A DNA stretch of 9,560 nucleotides from Pseudomonadota bacterium. Its GTDB lineage: Bacteria; Pseudomonadota; Gammaproteobacteria; Steroidobacterales; Steroidobacteraceae. The stretch lies in the NCBI GenBank assembly GCA_023428645.1, contig JAEYXD010000161.1, forward strand, positions 1 to 9,560. The letters run 5' to 3'. Every line of letters starts with the position of its first letter. Within the stretch, counting starts at the first letter, position 1. The translations under genes were made by a program, and so were the position numbers. The notes beneath the pieces are model-generated. The model did not search any database and was not told where the DNA came from. It saw only the letters and a list, made by a program, of their open reading frames with translations. Below are positions 1 to 5,962 of this stretch, piece after piece.

Positions 1-3
1 TCT

Positions 4-47
4 GCCCCCTCCTCCGCGAAGCGGGGGAGGGCCGGGGAGGGGGTCTC
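4..47. repeat. GC-rich hairpin repeat, copy 1
   Basis: An imperfect inverted repeat: arm 7-17 pairs with 21-31 around a GAA loop, giving 11 pairs with one G-T wobble. A G-rich tail runs to about 43. Read as its reverse complement, the block aligns well with the block at 401-440, so the two are inverted copies of one element. It resembles the short extragenic hairpin repeats scattered through many GC-rich proteobacterial genomes. No poly-T follows, so it is not a classical terminator on the evidence here. Confidence 0.6.
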
Positions 48-152
48 ACCAGTCGCGACAACCCTCATCCCAAGCGACGAGGCGCCGCGGCTGCGGCGAG
101 CCCTCCGTCCGTGGAATAATGCCGGCCCCGAAACTGCTACTGCCCCGCGACC

Positions 153-356
153 ATGTCAGCCGCCGAATCGACGAAAAAGCTCATCCAGCCGAACGCGCAG
201 AATCAGTACAAGGTCACGATGGAAGACCTGCCACTGTCATGCCCGATGCCGGGAATGCACCTGTGGAACTCGCACCCTCGCGTGTTCCTGCCGATCGAAA
301 AGACAGGCTGGGCGAAATGCCCGTATTGCAGCGCGGAGTACACGTTGCAGCGGTGA
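153..356 (+). CDS. CHCC-type zinc-finger domain protein
   Basis: A 67-residue protein of the zf-CHCC family, related to the zinc-binding part of the mitochondrial complex I subunit NDUFS6. The likely ligands are Cys30, His41, Cys56 and Cys59, in the order C-x10-H-x14-C-x2-C, with the family signature HPRVFL at 41-46 and CPYC at 56-59. Length is normal for the bacterial family. The role is not well established; a small intracellular zinc-binding protein is all the sequence supports. The ATG at 153 puts the zinc core at the usual distance from the N-terminus; no good Shine-Dalgarno is visible. It converges on the DUF6165 gene and is flanked by inverted hairpin repeats. A longer frame at 119-367 shows no family features and is rejected. 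Confidence 0.9.
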   Translation: MSAAESTKKLIQPNAQNQYKVTMEDLPLSCPMPGMHLWNSHPRVFLPIEKTGWAKCPYCSAEYTLQR

Positions 357-400
357 GCTGGCGCTGAGGGGGGTGCGGAGCCTAGAAGCCAAGAACCCAG

Positions 401-440
401 AGCCCCCTTCCTGTCCTCCCCCCGCGGCGCGGGGGAAGGG
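401..440. repeat. GC-rich hairpin repeat, copy 2
   Basis: A 7-bp perfect stem (419-425 with 429-435, loop GGC) extends past one mismatch through 414-417 with 437-440. A C-rich left flank at 403-413 matches the reverse complement of the G-rich tail of the copy at 4-47. It lies in the convergent gap between the zinc-finger gene and the DUF6165 gene, 45 bases after the zinc-finger stop. It could slow transcription from either side, but it has no U tract, so a terminator is not claimed. Confidence 0.55.
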
Positions 441-452
441 ACGCATCCTCGA

Positions 453-482
453 GCGACTGCGACTGCGACTGCGACTGCGACT
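453..482. repeat. Hexanucleotide tandem repeat, 5 x GCGACT
   Basis: Five perfect, uninterrupted copies of GCGACT, followed by GG. The array is in noncoding DNA between two convergent genes, just after the second hairpin repeat. Such a short-period array is prone to copy-number change by slippage. No function is evident. Confidence 0.95.
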
Positions 483-491
483 GGAATGGAC

Positions 492-520
492 GCGCGAGGC
501 GGCAGCCGGGCTGCGCGCGC
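492..520 (-). terminator. Possible hairpin downstream of the LPS operon
   Basis: A two-part inverted repeat starts 2 bases beyond the DUF6165 stop codon. The inner stem is 502-507 with 509-514 and the outer stem 492-496 with 516-520, with a bulge at 497-501. The position suits the end of the minus-strand operon, but no T run follows on that strand. An intrinsic terminator is therefore only a weak possibility, and the hairpin could be chance in GC-rich DNA. Confidence 0.25.
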
Positions 521-521
521 G

Positions 522-917
522 TCAGCGGTATTTCGCGTAGCTCTTTTCTTCGACGATCCTCGAACCGAGCTTCGTATTGATCGTCCGCTTCACCGCTGCG
601 CGCTCGTCGTTCGTGACGTACACGGCGCGTGCGAGCTCGATGAATTCCTGATCGAAGCGCTGCTCACGCTCCTGGTCGCGAATCTTGTCTTCGATGTCCC
701 AGAGCGTTTCGTTGATGCGTCGCAGCTCCGCCCATTCCTGGGTGATGTCGTGCGTCGAGTGCGACGAGCTCTGCCACGTCGCCTGCAGCAGTCCGAGCTC
801 GGTGCGCACGTTCGCCACCTTTGCGGGGTCCGTCATGCGATCCGACTTGATCTGCAGGATCGTGATCTTGTCGATCAGCTCGCCAGGGGAAATAGGAACG
901 TGGATGTCAGCGGACAT
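522..917 (-). CDS. DUF6165 family protein
   Basis: A 131-residue protein that I recognise as the uncharacterised DUF6165 family. The N-terminal signature is ISPGELIDKITILQIK at 9-24, and the rest reads as charged amphipathic helices (about 29-110), ending in KSYAKYR. There is no signal peptide or membrane segment, so it is probably cytoplasmic. It is the last gene of the minus-strand LPS operon, 181 bases beyond the CDP-glycerol-family gene. Its position suggests a role with LPS or glycan assembly, but no reaction can be assigned. The ATG at 917 precedes the conserved N-terminus directly. Upstream is an A-rich patch (930-935), unusual for this DNA, which might belong to an internal promoter. 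Family call is fairly sure; function is unknown. Confidence 0.82.
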   Translation of the reverse strand: MSADIHVPISPGELIDKITILQIKSDRMTDPAKVANVRTELGLLQATWQSSSHSTHDITQEWAELRRINETLWDIEDKIRDQEREQRFDQEFIELARAVYVTNDERAAVKRTINTKLGSRIVEEKSYAKYR

Positions 918-1098
918 GGGCCAGGCCGGAAAAAATTAAGGATGCGCAGGCTAGCAGCTTCACCCGCGCTTCCGGAAGCGCGCGACCGCGCGCCGCTCGT
1001 GAAAGATCAGGGCCGATCGATAGCTGCTGTGAGCGCTGGGGGAGTAGTACCGGGCGCGCCCTTCATGGGTGCAGCTAGCGCGATGCGCGCGCCGCCGC

Positions 1099-2130
1099 TT
1101 ACGCCGGTCCCCAATAGCCGATTCGCTTGCGGAGCTTCAGCTTGCGCCACCAGTTGCGCGGCAGCGGTTTGCGATTGCGGCCGCCCGCCGCGATGAAGGC
1201 ATCGACGGCATCGAGCACGCGCTCGCTCGAACGCCCGTCGCGATAGGGATGGATCGCATCCGCATACTCGCGGATCGCCTGCATCAGCTCCGGCGGCCGG
1301 GCGAGCGCGCGCTCGATCGACGGCTGCAGCAGCTCCGGGCGATCGATGTCGATCAGCTGCGGGCCCGGCCGGCGATTCTTGAACGTGACGACCGGCTTGT
1401 AGGTGAGCAGGAACTCGTTCAGCGCCGAGGAGGTGTCGGAAATCATGAGGTCGACCTGCGGGAACAGGTCGAGGATGTTGTCCTCGGTCGCGAAGCGCAG
1501 CGTGTCGCATTCGAGCGCGCGGTAGCGCGCGACCGTCTCCGCGCTCGATTTCGGATGCAGCGTCACGATCCAGTCCCACGGCTGCGTGCGGACGAGATCG
1601 CGAATGGTGTCGTACAGGATCGGCGCGGCGCTCCACGAAGGCGAGAACGTCGAGTGATACAAGATCACCGGGCGTGCTCGCACGGGCGGCGGCTCGGTGG
1701 TCGCATGCGCGCGCATGAACGGATCGAGCTTCGGCCAGCCGGTTTCGTGCACCGAGAAGAACTGCAGCTTGCGGGCGAGGCTTTCGAAAGCCGCGGTATC
1801 GCGCGGGCCCGTCGTGCAATACAGATCGAAAAAGCCGCGAACGTAGATGTGACGCGGCTTGCCGGCATCGAAGCCATGGAAGACTTCGGTCTTCACGCCC
1901 GGGAAGAAGTGCGGCGCGTGATTGCTCGAGGTCAGCACGGCGATGGGATTGAAGTCGCGAACCTCACCCACCGTCTCGAGCCAGGTTTCATCGGCGCCGA
2001 GCTCGGCTCCGCCCGGGCCATCGAAGTACCATGCCGCACGATCGCCACGCTCGCGAATCGCGGCCTGCAGCGGCCGCAGGATCGCGAGCGCGTAACGTTC
2101 CGAGCCGTACAGCAGATAATTCTTCGGCAT
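1099..2130 (-). CDS. CDP-glycerol glycerophosphotransferase family protein
   Basis: A 343-residue protein resembling the CDP-glycerol:poly(glycerophosphate) glycerophosphotransferase (TagB/TagF-like) family, with a GT-B-like layout. Visible landmarks are HGFDAGK at 85-91, TGWPKLD at 130-136, YHSTFSPSW at 158-166, LHPKS at 191-195, SDTSSALNEF at 231-240 followed by a KPVV strand, and a C-terminal HPYRDGRSSERV at 294-305. In wall teichoic acid enzymes, histidines in the HGxxxK-like and HPK-like segments serve catalysis or CDP-glycerol binding; both segments are present. No signal peptide; a basic C-terminus (329-336) could contact the membrane. The frame stays open upstream to 2574, but that part is antisense-like shadow inside the GT2 gene. 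ATG 2130 overlaps the GT2 stop as TAATG, which strongly supports this start and translational coupling. The true donor (CDP-glycerol or another nucleotide-linked group) and acceptor are unknown; an LPS-core acceptor is inferred from context. Confidence 0.85.
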   Translation of the reverse strand: MPKNYLLYGSERYALAILRPLQAAIRERGDRAAWYFDGPGGAELGADETWLETVGEVRDFNPIAVLTSSNHAPHFFPGVKTEVFHGFDAGKPRHIYVRGFFDLYCTTGPRDTAAFESLARKLQFFSVHETGWPKLDPFMRAHATTEPPPVRARPVILYHSTFSPSWSAAPILYDTIRDLVRTQPWDWIVTLHPKSSAETVARYRALECDTLRFATEDNILDLFPQVDLMISDTSSALNEFLLTYKPVVTFKNRRPGPQLIDIDRPELLQPSIERALARPPELMQAIREYADAIHPYRDGRSSERVLDAVDAFIAAGGRNRKPLPRNWWRKLKLRKRIGYWGPA

Positions 2131-2948
2131 TACGAATCCAACGAATGACGCCGCAATTGCGCGCGGCCGAGCTCCACAGATTCCGGGTTGCGCACCATTT
2201 CGTAATAGCGCATCCGCTTGTACATCGCATACGACGCAGCGACGCGCGCGACGATGTAACCGCGCCATCCGTCGAGGAACGCGAGGCGCAGCACGTAGTC
2301 CTTGACGAACGCGGCGAAGCCGACGAAAGGCGTCGCCCACATTTGCGGGCTGCGCCGCTTGTCCAGGCGATCGAGCGATTTCAGCTCGGCGTACATCAGC
2401 ATCTTCAGATGCTTGTGGACGAGCGTCGGGTTGTGATGATGACGGAACGGCGCACGCAGCAGCACGGTGCGGCCATCGAAGCGCAGCGACTCGTGCACGC
2501 GCACCTCGGTCCAGCGCGCGCGGTCGCGATGATACAGACGCCCGATCTGCTCGCCGACCATCGGTCGATACCATCGCATCGGCGCGCCCATGTACCAGGC
2601 CTCACGACGCAGGATCGCGCCAGCCATGGTGGTGCTCGCGAGTTTCGGCAGCTCGCGGACGATCTCAGCGCCCAAGGCGGGCGTGAGTTCCTCATCGGCG
2701 TCGAGGAACAGGATCCACTCATGCGTCGCTTGCGTCGTCGCGAAATTGCGTTGCGGGCCGAAGCCGAGCCACGCTTGTTCGACGACGCGCGCTCCACAGT
2801 CGCGCGCGACCTGCTGCGTGCCGTCGGTGCTGCCCGAATCGACGACGATTTTCTCGGCCGCGAACGGCACGCTGTTCAAACAGCGGGCGATGTGCGCGGC
2901 TTCGTTACGCGCGATGACGAGCAAGGTGAGGGGCGGAACGGCAGCCAT
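2130..2948 (-). CDS. GT2 glycosyltransferase, WaaE/LgtF-type LPS core
   Basis: A 272-residue family 2 glycosyltransferase of the beta-1,4-glucosyltransferase branch that includes WaaE (Klebsiella) and LgtF (Neisseria), which add glucose to heptose I of the LPS inner core. Seen: ARNE at 13-16, VDSGSTDGT at 36-44, GFGPQRN at 62-68, the metal-binding DADE at 83-86, and TEVRVHESL at 147-155. An aromatic and basic C-terminal stretch (about 224-251) is typical of membrane-associated members. No signal peptide; it should act on the cytoplasmic face of the inner membrane with a nucleotide sugar. It is the second gene of the minus-strand operon, 84 bases after the heptosyltransferase, and its TAA shares one base with the next start. 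ATG 2948 places the first strand (LTLLVIARNE) where expected. Sugar and acceptor are inferred, not shown. Confidence 0.9.
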   Translation of the reverse strand: MAAVPPLTLLVIARNEAAHIARCLNSVPFAAEKIVVDSGSTDGTQQVARDCGARVVEQAWLGFGPQRNFATTQATHEWILFLDADEELTPALGAEIVRELPKLASTTMAGAILRREAWYMGAPMRWYRPMVGEQIGRLYHRDRARWTEVRVHESLRFDGRTVLLRAPFRHHHNPTLVHKHLKMLMYAELKSLDRLDKRRSPQMWATPFVGFAAFVKDYVLRLAFLDGWRGYIVARVAASYAMYKRMRYYEMVRNPESVELGRAQLRRHSLDS

Positions 2949-3032
2949 TGCGCGAGTTTATCGAAAGAGCGCCCAGGCGTGCGTCACTCGCACAGATCTC
3001 GCTGCGGAAGAGGTGCGCTCCTGAGGGTGCCT

Positions 3033-4100
3033 TCAGCGTCGCGGGCGCGCTTGCGCGAGCAGCAGCGCATGCAGCTTGCGGATCACTTCGTCCGGCATGA
3101 TCAGGTCCATGACCCCGGGGCGCTCGATCTTCGTCGTCCAGGGCAGCTCGTGCGCCGGCTTGCCGAACACGCGCCGGGCCGCGGCGTCGTACTTGTCGAC
3201 GCACCACTGACGACTCAAGTACGGCCCGCTGCGGGCGGGATTCGTCGCCGCGTACAAGCCGATGACCGGCGTTCCTACGGCCGAGGCCATGTGCGCCGGA
3301 CCGGAGTCCGGCGTCAGCAGCGCTGTGGCACGTTCGAGCGTCGCGAGCAGCTGCAACAGCGTGTCCTGGCCGACGTTGTTTTCGAACGGCTGCCGCATCC
3401 GGGTAGCGATCGCCTCGGCCATGCGCTTCTCCACCTCGCTGCGCCCGCCGACGAGCACGACGCGCATGCCGAGCGCGCCAACGGCGTAATCGGCGACTTG
3501 CGCGTAATACTCGGGCCGCCAATTGCGCAAGCGATGGCTCGAGCACGGGCTGATGACGAGCGTCTGTTTGCCGTCGGGAATCAGGTCACGTGCGTATTCG
3601 CGCTCGGCCTCCGTCAGCGGAATGTCCCAGCGCAGGATCTTCTCGTAGACGCCGAGCTTCTCGGCGAAGCCGAACAGCGAATCGAGGACGTGCTGCCGCT
3701 CTGCGGGCTGAATGCGGGCCGTCGTGAACAGCCATTGCAGCTCGCGCGCGCGCGCGCGATCGAAGCCGAGCTTCACTTGCGCCGGGATGAGCATCGACAT
3801 CAGGCTCGCCCGCAAGGCGAGCTGCATGTGCATGAGCACGTCGAAGCGGCGCCCGCGCATCGCGCGCCGCAGGGTGCGGGCCGCCGACCAGTGGCTGCCT
3901 TTGTCGACGACGATGAATTCGATGTCGGGGATGCGCCCCATGAGCTTCGCTTCGACGCGGCCGATCACCCACGTGAAACGAGTGTTCGGCCACGCACGCT
4001 GCAAGGTGCGCACGACGGGCAGCACGTGGCAGGTGTCGCCGATCGCCGAAAGACGCAGCACGCAGACGGAGCTGGGAACGGAGGTGAGCGGTGAGGTCAT
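3033..4100 (-). CDS. GT9 ADP-heptose:LPS heptosyltransferase
   Basis: A 355-residue family 9 glycosyltransferase (WaaC/WaaF/WaaQ family) that transfers L-glycero-D-manno-heptose from ADP-heptose to the Kdo-lipid A inner core on the cytoplasmic face. Seen: RLSAIGD at 16-22, with Asp22 at the family's catalytic-Asp position; SPCSSHRLRNW at 184-194; VVLVGG at 214-219; and TPDSGPAHMASAVGTPVIGLY at 263-283, the ADP-heptose-binding region. The position I align with the substrate-contacting Lys of E. coli WaaC is Arg here (192). With no second heptosyltransferase in view, heptosyltransferase I or II cannot be decided. It is the first gene of the operon and divergent from kdkA. The ATG at 4100 is listed; a GTG at 4061 would begin at VLRLSAIGD, closer to the usual family N-terminus, and neither start has a clear Shine-Dalgarno. 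A (CG)8 tract lies in codons 115-120. Confidence 0.9.
   Translation of the reverse strand: MTSPLTSVPSSVCVLRLSAIGDTCHVLPVVRTLQRAWPNTRFTWVIGRVEAKLMGRIPDIEFIVVDKGSHWSAARTLRRAMRGRRFDVLMHMQLALRASLMSMLIPAQVKLGFDRARARELQWLFTTARIQPAERQHVLDSLFGFAEKLGVYEKILRWDIPLTEAEREYARDLIPDGKQTLVISPCSSHRLRNWRPEYYAQVADYAVGALGMRVVLVGGRSEVEKRMAEAIATRMRQPFENNVGQDTLLQLLATLERATALLTPDSGPAHMASAVGTPVIGLYAATNPARSGPYLSRQWCVDKYDAAARRVFGKPAHELPWTTKIERPGVMDLIMPDEVIRKLHALLLAQARPRR
3743..3758. repeat. (CG)8 dinucleotide tract inside heptosyltransferase gene
   Basis: Sixteen bases of uninterrupted alternating C and G within the heptosyltransferase reading frame, coding on the minus strand for Arg-Ala-Arg-Ala-Arg and the first base of Glu120. 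Alternating CG can adopt Z-DNA and can slip; gain or loss of one unit would shift the frame. Confidence 0.95.
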
Positions 4101-4235
4101 CGCGCGGAGCGGTCGAGGGGCGAGCGGTGCGAATGCGCAACCGATTCGTGCGAGCTACGCGTCTGTGCGGCCATCGACTATTCTCTTCCCTCTCGTCGTT
4201 CCAATCGAACCCGTTTGCCCCATAACCAGCGCCGC
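4101..4235. promoter_or_regulatory. Divergent intergenic region, operon 1 / kdkA
   Basis: These 135 bases separate the divergent starts of the heptosyltransferase and kdkA, so promoters for both probably lie here. The only -10-like element I can point to on the plus strand is TATTCT at 4179-4184, without a convincing -35. No operator or riboswitch structure is evident. Confidence 0.35.
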
Positions 4236-4955
4236 ATGACTGCAATCGTCGAGCAATTTCTGCCCGTTTCCAGCGGCGGCATCCTATACGACGCTGCCCG
4301 AATGCGTAAGCCGCAGGCCGCGCAATTCACGCGCGACTACTGGTCGGCGCGCGGCGCGCTCGAGGAGTTTGCGGGCGGACGCGGCAGCGTGAGCGCGTTG
4401 CGAACGCAAGATGGTGACTGGATCTTGAGACATTACCGCCGCGGCGGTTTCGCAGCGCGAATCTCGAGCGATCGGTACGTGTGGACGGGCGCGCATCGAA
4501 CACGCTCGTTTCGAGAATGGCGCTTGCTCGCGGCGCTGTTTGGGCAAGGATTGCCGGTGCCGCCGCCGGTCGCTGCGCGGTTCGAGCGCACAGGCGCGCT
4601 GTATCGCGCGGACCTCATCACGGTGCGGCTGCCGAATGCACGAACGCTCGCGGAGATCATCGCCGAGCGCGAGCTCGATGGGGCGACCTGGCGGCACATC
4701 GGCCACACGATCGGACGCTTCCACGCCGCGGGCGTGCATCACGCGGATTTGAACGCGAACAACATCATGCTCGTCGGCGAGGAGGTGTACTTGCTCGATT
4801 TCGATCGCGGCCGCATTCGGTCGCGCGGCAGTTGGGAATCCGCGGTGATCGCGCGCTTGCGCCGCTCGTTGGAGAAGCTCAAGGCGCAGCGGCCGGCCAT
4901 GAGCTTTGGGGAGCGCGAGTGGCAGCTGCTGCTGGCGGGTGTTCGGGGTTCTTGA
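4236..4955 (+). CDS. kdkA: 3-deoxy-D-manno-octulosonic acid kinase KdkA
   Basis: A 239-residue protein kinase-fold enzyme that uses ATP to phosphorylate Kdo (O-4 in Haemophilus influenzae) of Kdo-lipid IVA on the cytoplasmic side of the inner membrane. Seen: an N-terminal strand region with GGILYDAARM at 14-23; DWILRHYRRGG at 61-71, where the ATP-binding lysine region is expected; the catalytic loop HADLNANNI at 169-177 (Asp171 base, Asn176 metal-binding); and LLDFDRGR at 187-194, the DFG-equivalent. Length matches the family (about 240). ATG 4236 is chosen; an in-frame TTG at 4215 adds only seven residues of unlikely sequence. Its presence fits a Kdo-phosphate type inner core. It is divergent from the heptosyltransferase and ends 9 bases from the convergent acyltransferase stop, leaving no room for a separate terminator. 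Confidence 0.93.
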   Translation: MTAIVEQFLPVSSGGILYDAARMRKPQAAQFTRDYWSARGALEEFAGGRGSVSALRTQDGDWILRHYRRGGFAARISSDRYVWTGAHRTRSFREWRLLAALFGQGLPVPPPVAARFERTGALYRADLITVRLPNARTLAEIIAERELDGATWRHIGHTIGRFHAAGVHHADLNANNIMLVGEEVYLLDFDRGRIRSRGSWESAVIARLRRSLEKLKAQRPAMSFGEREWQLLLAGVRGS

Positions 4956-4964
4956 GGGACGCGC

Positions 4965-5930
4965 TCACTTTTTCGTAGCAGCGGCGTTGCGCGCGTAGTA
5001 GTTCGGATACTCCGGGCCGATGCCCTTGAAGCGGCGATGAATCCACAAGTACTGATCAGGCACCTTGCGCGCGTGCGCTTCGATCAGCTCGTTGAAACGT
5101 TGCGCATCGCGCGCCGGGTCATCGCTCGGAAAGTCATCGAGCGCGGGCATGATCGTCATCAGATACCCCTTGCTCCCCGGTAGCCGCATCTGAAAGTACG
5201 GCAGCACCGCCGCACCGGTCATGCGTGCCAGCCGCGATGTCGCCGTGTTCGTGGCCGCCGGGATGCCGAAGAACGGCACCATTTCCGCACCCTTCTTGCG
5301 ATACGCCTGATCCGGCGCATACCACACGACTTCGTTGGCCTTGAGCGCCGAGATCAAGGTGCGAATGTCATCGCGCGGGATCGCACGCTTCGCATGATGG
5401 CTGCGATTGCGCGACAGGAAGCGCTCCAGCACGAGGTTCGACGTCGGGCGATACATGATGTTCGTCGGCCCGCGAATCGTCAGGTTGCGCGCCCCGATCT
5501 CGAGCGTCGTGAAATGCGCGCTCAGCAGGATCACGCCTTTGCCGCGCGCCAGTGCGGCGGCGAGATGTTCCTCGCCCTCGAGCGTGCCGAGCTTCATGAT
5601 CCGCTCGTCCGGGCTCCACCAGCTCATCGCGGTTTCGAACAGACCGATCGCGACGCTCTGGAAATGCGCGTGCAGGATCGACTTGCGCTCCGCCGCCGTC
5701 TTCTCCGGAAAACACAGCTCCAGATTGCGGCGCGCGATGCGCACGAACGACAGCGGCAGCCTCGACAACAGCGATCCGAATATCCGCCCGAGCGCGAGCA
5801 GCACGGGAAAGGGCAGCGGCTCGAACAAACGCAAGGTGCCGAGCGCCAGCCACGTTGGCCAGTAGCGCGGATGCAGCAGCGCCCAGCCGTGCGGGCGCGT
5901 CGTGCGTGATGCGTCGTCCGATTTCCGCAT
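4965..5930 (-). CDS. lpxL: LpxL/HtrB-type lipid A secondary acyltransferase (copy 1)
   Basis: A 321-residue member of the lysophospholipid acyltransferase superfamily, LpxL/LpxM branch, which moves an acyl group from acyl-ACP onto a hydroxyacyl chain of Kdo-lipid IVA at the inner membrane. Seen: a hydrophobic N-terminal segment (about 25-60) with RYWPTWLALG; the catalytic HFTTLE at 139-144 (H-x4-E); YRPTSN at 160-165 with Arg161; WYAPDQ at 203-208 with Asp207; FFGIPAATNTATSRLA at 220-235; and YLWIHRRFK at 294-302. These match the His, Glu, Arg and Asp reported as important in E. coli LpxL, so all key residues appear intact. Length is normal (E. coli about 306). It is the second gene of a two-gene minus-strand unit, 32 bases after a clear paralogue. 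Chain length and acyl position (LpxL or LpxM role) cannot be read from sequence. Confidence 0.92.
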   Translation of the reverse strand: MRKSDDASRTTRPHGWALLHPRYWPTWLALGTLRLFEPLPFPVLLALGRIFGSLLSRLPLSFVRIARRNLELCFPEKTAAERKSILHAHFQSVAIGLFETAMSWWSPDERIMKLGTLEGEEHLAAALARGKGVILLSAHFTTLEIGARNLTIRGPTNIMYRPTSNLVLERFLSRNRSHHAKRAIPRDDIRTLISALKANEVVWYAPDQAYRKKGAEMVPFFGIPAATNTATSRLARMTGAAVLPYFQMRLPGSKGYLMTIMPALDDFPSDDPARDAQRFNELIEAHARKVPDQYLWIHRRFKGIGPEYPNYYARNAAATKK

Positions 5931-5944
5931 GTCGTTTCGTTCAG

Positions 5945-5958
5945 GCGCCGCGCGGCGC
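5945..5958. repeat. 14-bp perfect GC palindrome between acyltransferase genes
   Basis: GCGCCGCGCGGCGC is its own reverse complement and fills nearly half of the 32-base gap between the two acyltransferase genes. As RNA it could form a short tight hairpin. It may modulate expression of the downstream copy, be a protein site, or be chance in GC-rich DNA. Confidence 0.7.
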
Positions 5959-5962
5959 TAGC

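Noticed and set aside
119..367. Alternative 82-codon frame overlapping the zinc-finger gene
   Set aside because: It overlaps the zinc-finger gene in another frame and lacks its conserved Cys/His pattern and any other family signal.
1021..1077. Inverted repeat TAGCTGC / GCAGCTA and palindrome GGGCGCGCCC in the gap 918-1098
   Set aside because: The 7-bp arms with a 43-base loop and a 10-bp palindrome are expected by chance in DNA this GC-rich. No T tract or other support was found.
486..1196. A 236-codon open frame on the plus strand
   Set aside because: It is antisense to the DUF6165 gene and crosses into the next gene, with no motif support.
2131..2574. Upstream extension of the CDP-glycerol-family gene
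   Set aside because: The extension lies within the GT2 gene in another frame and is Arg/Ala-rich. The TAATG-coupled ATG at 2130 begins the family-like sequence.
2031..4094. A 687-codon open frame on the plus strand
   Set aside because: It lies opposite three well-supported minus-strand LPS genes, is rich in Arg, His, Ala and Gln with no domain motifs, and is a typical antisense shadow of GC-rich codon use.
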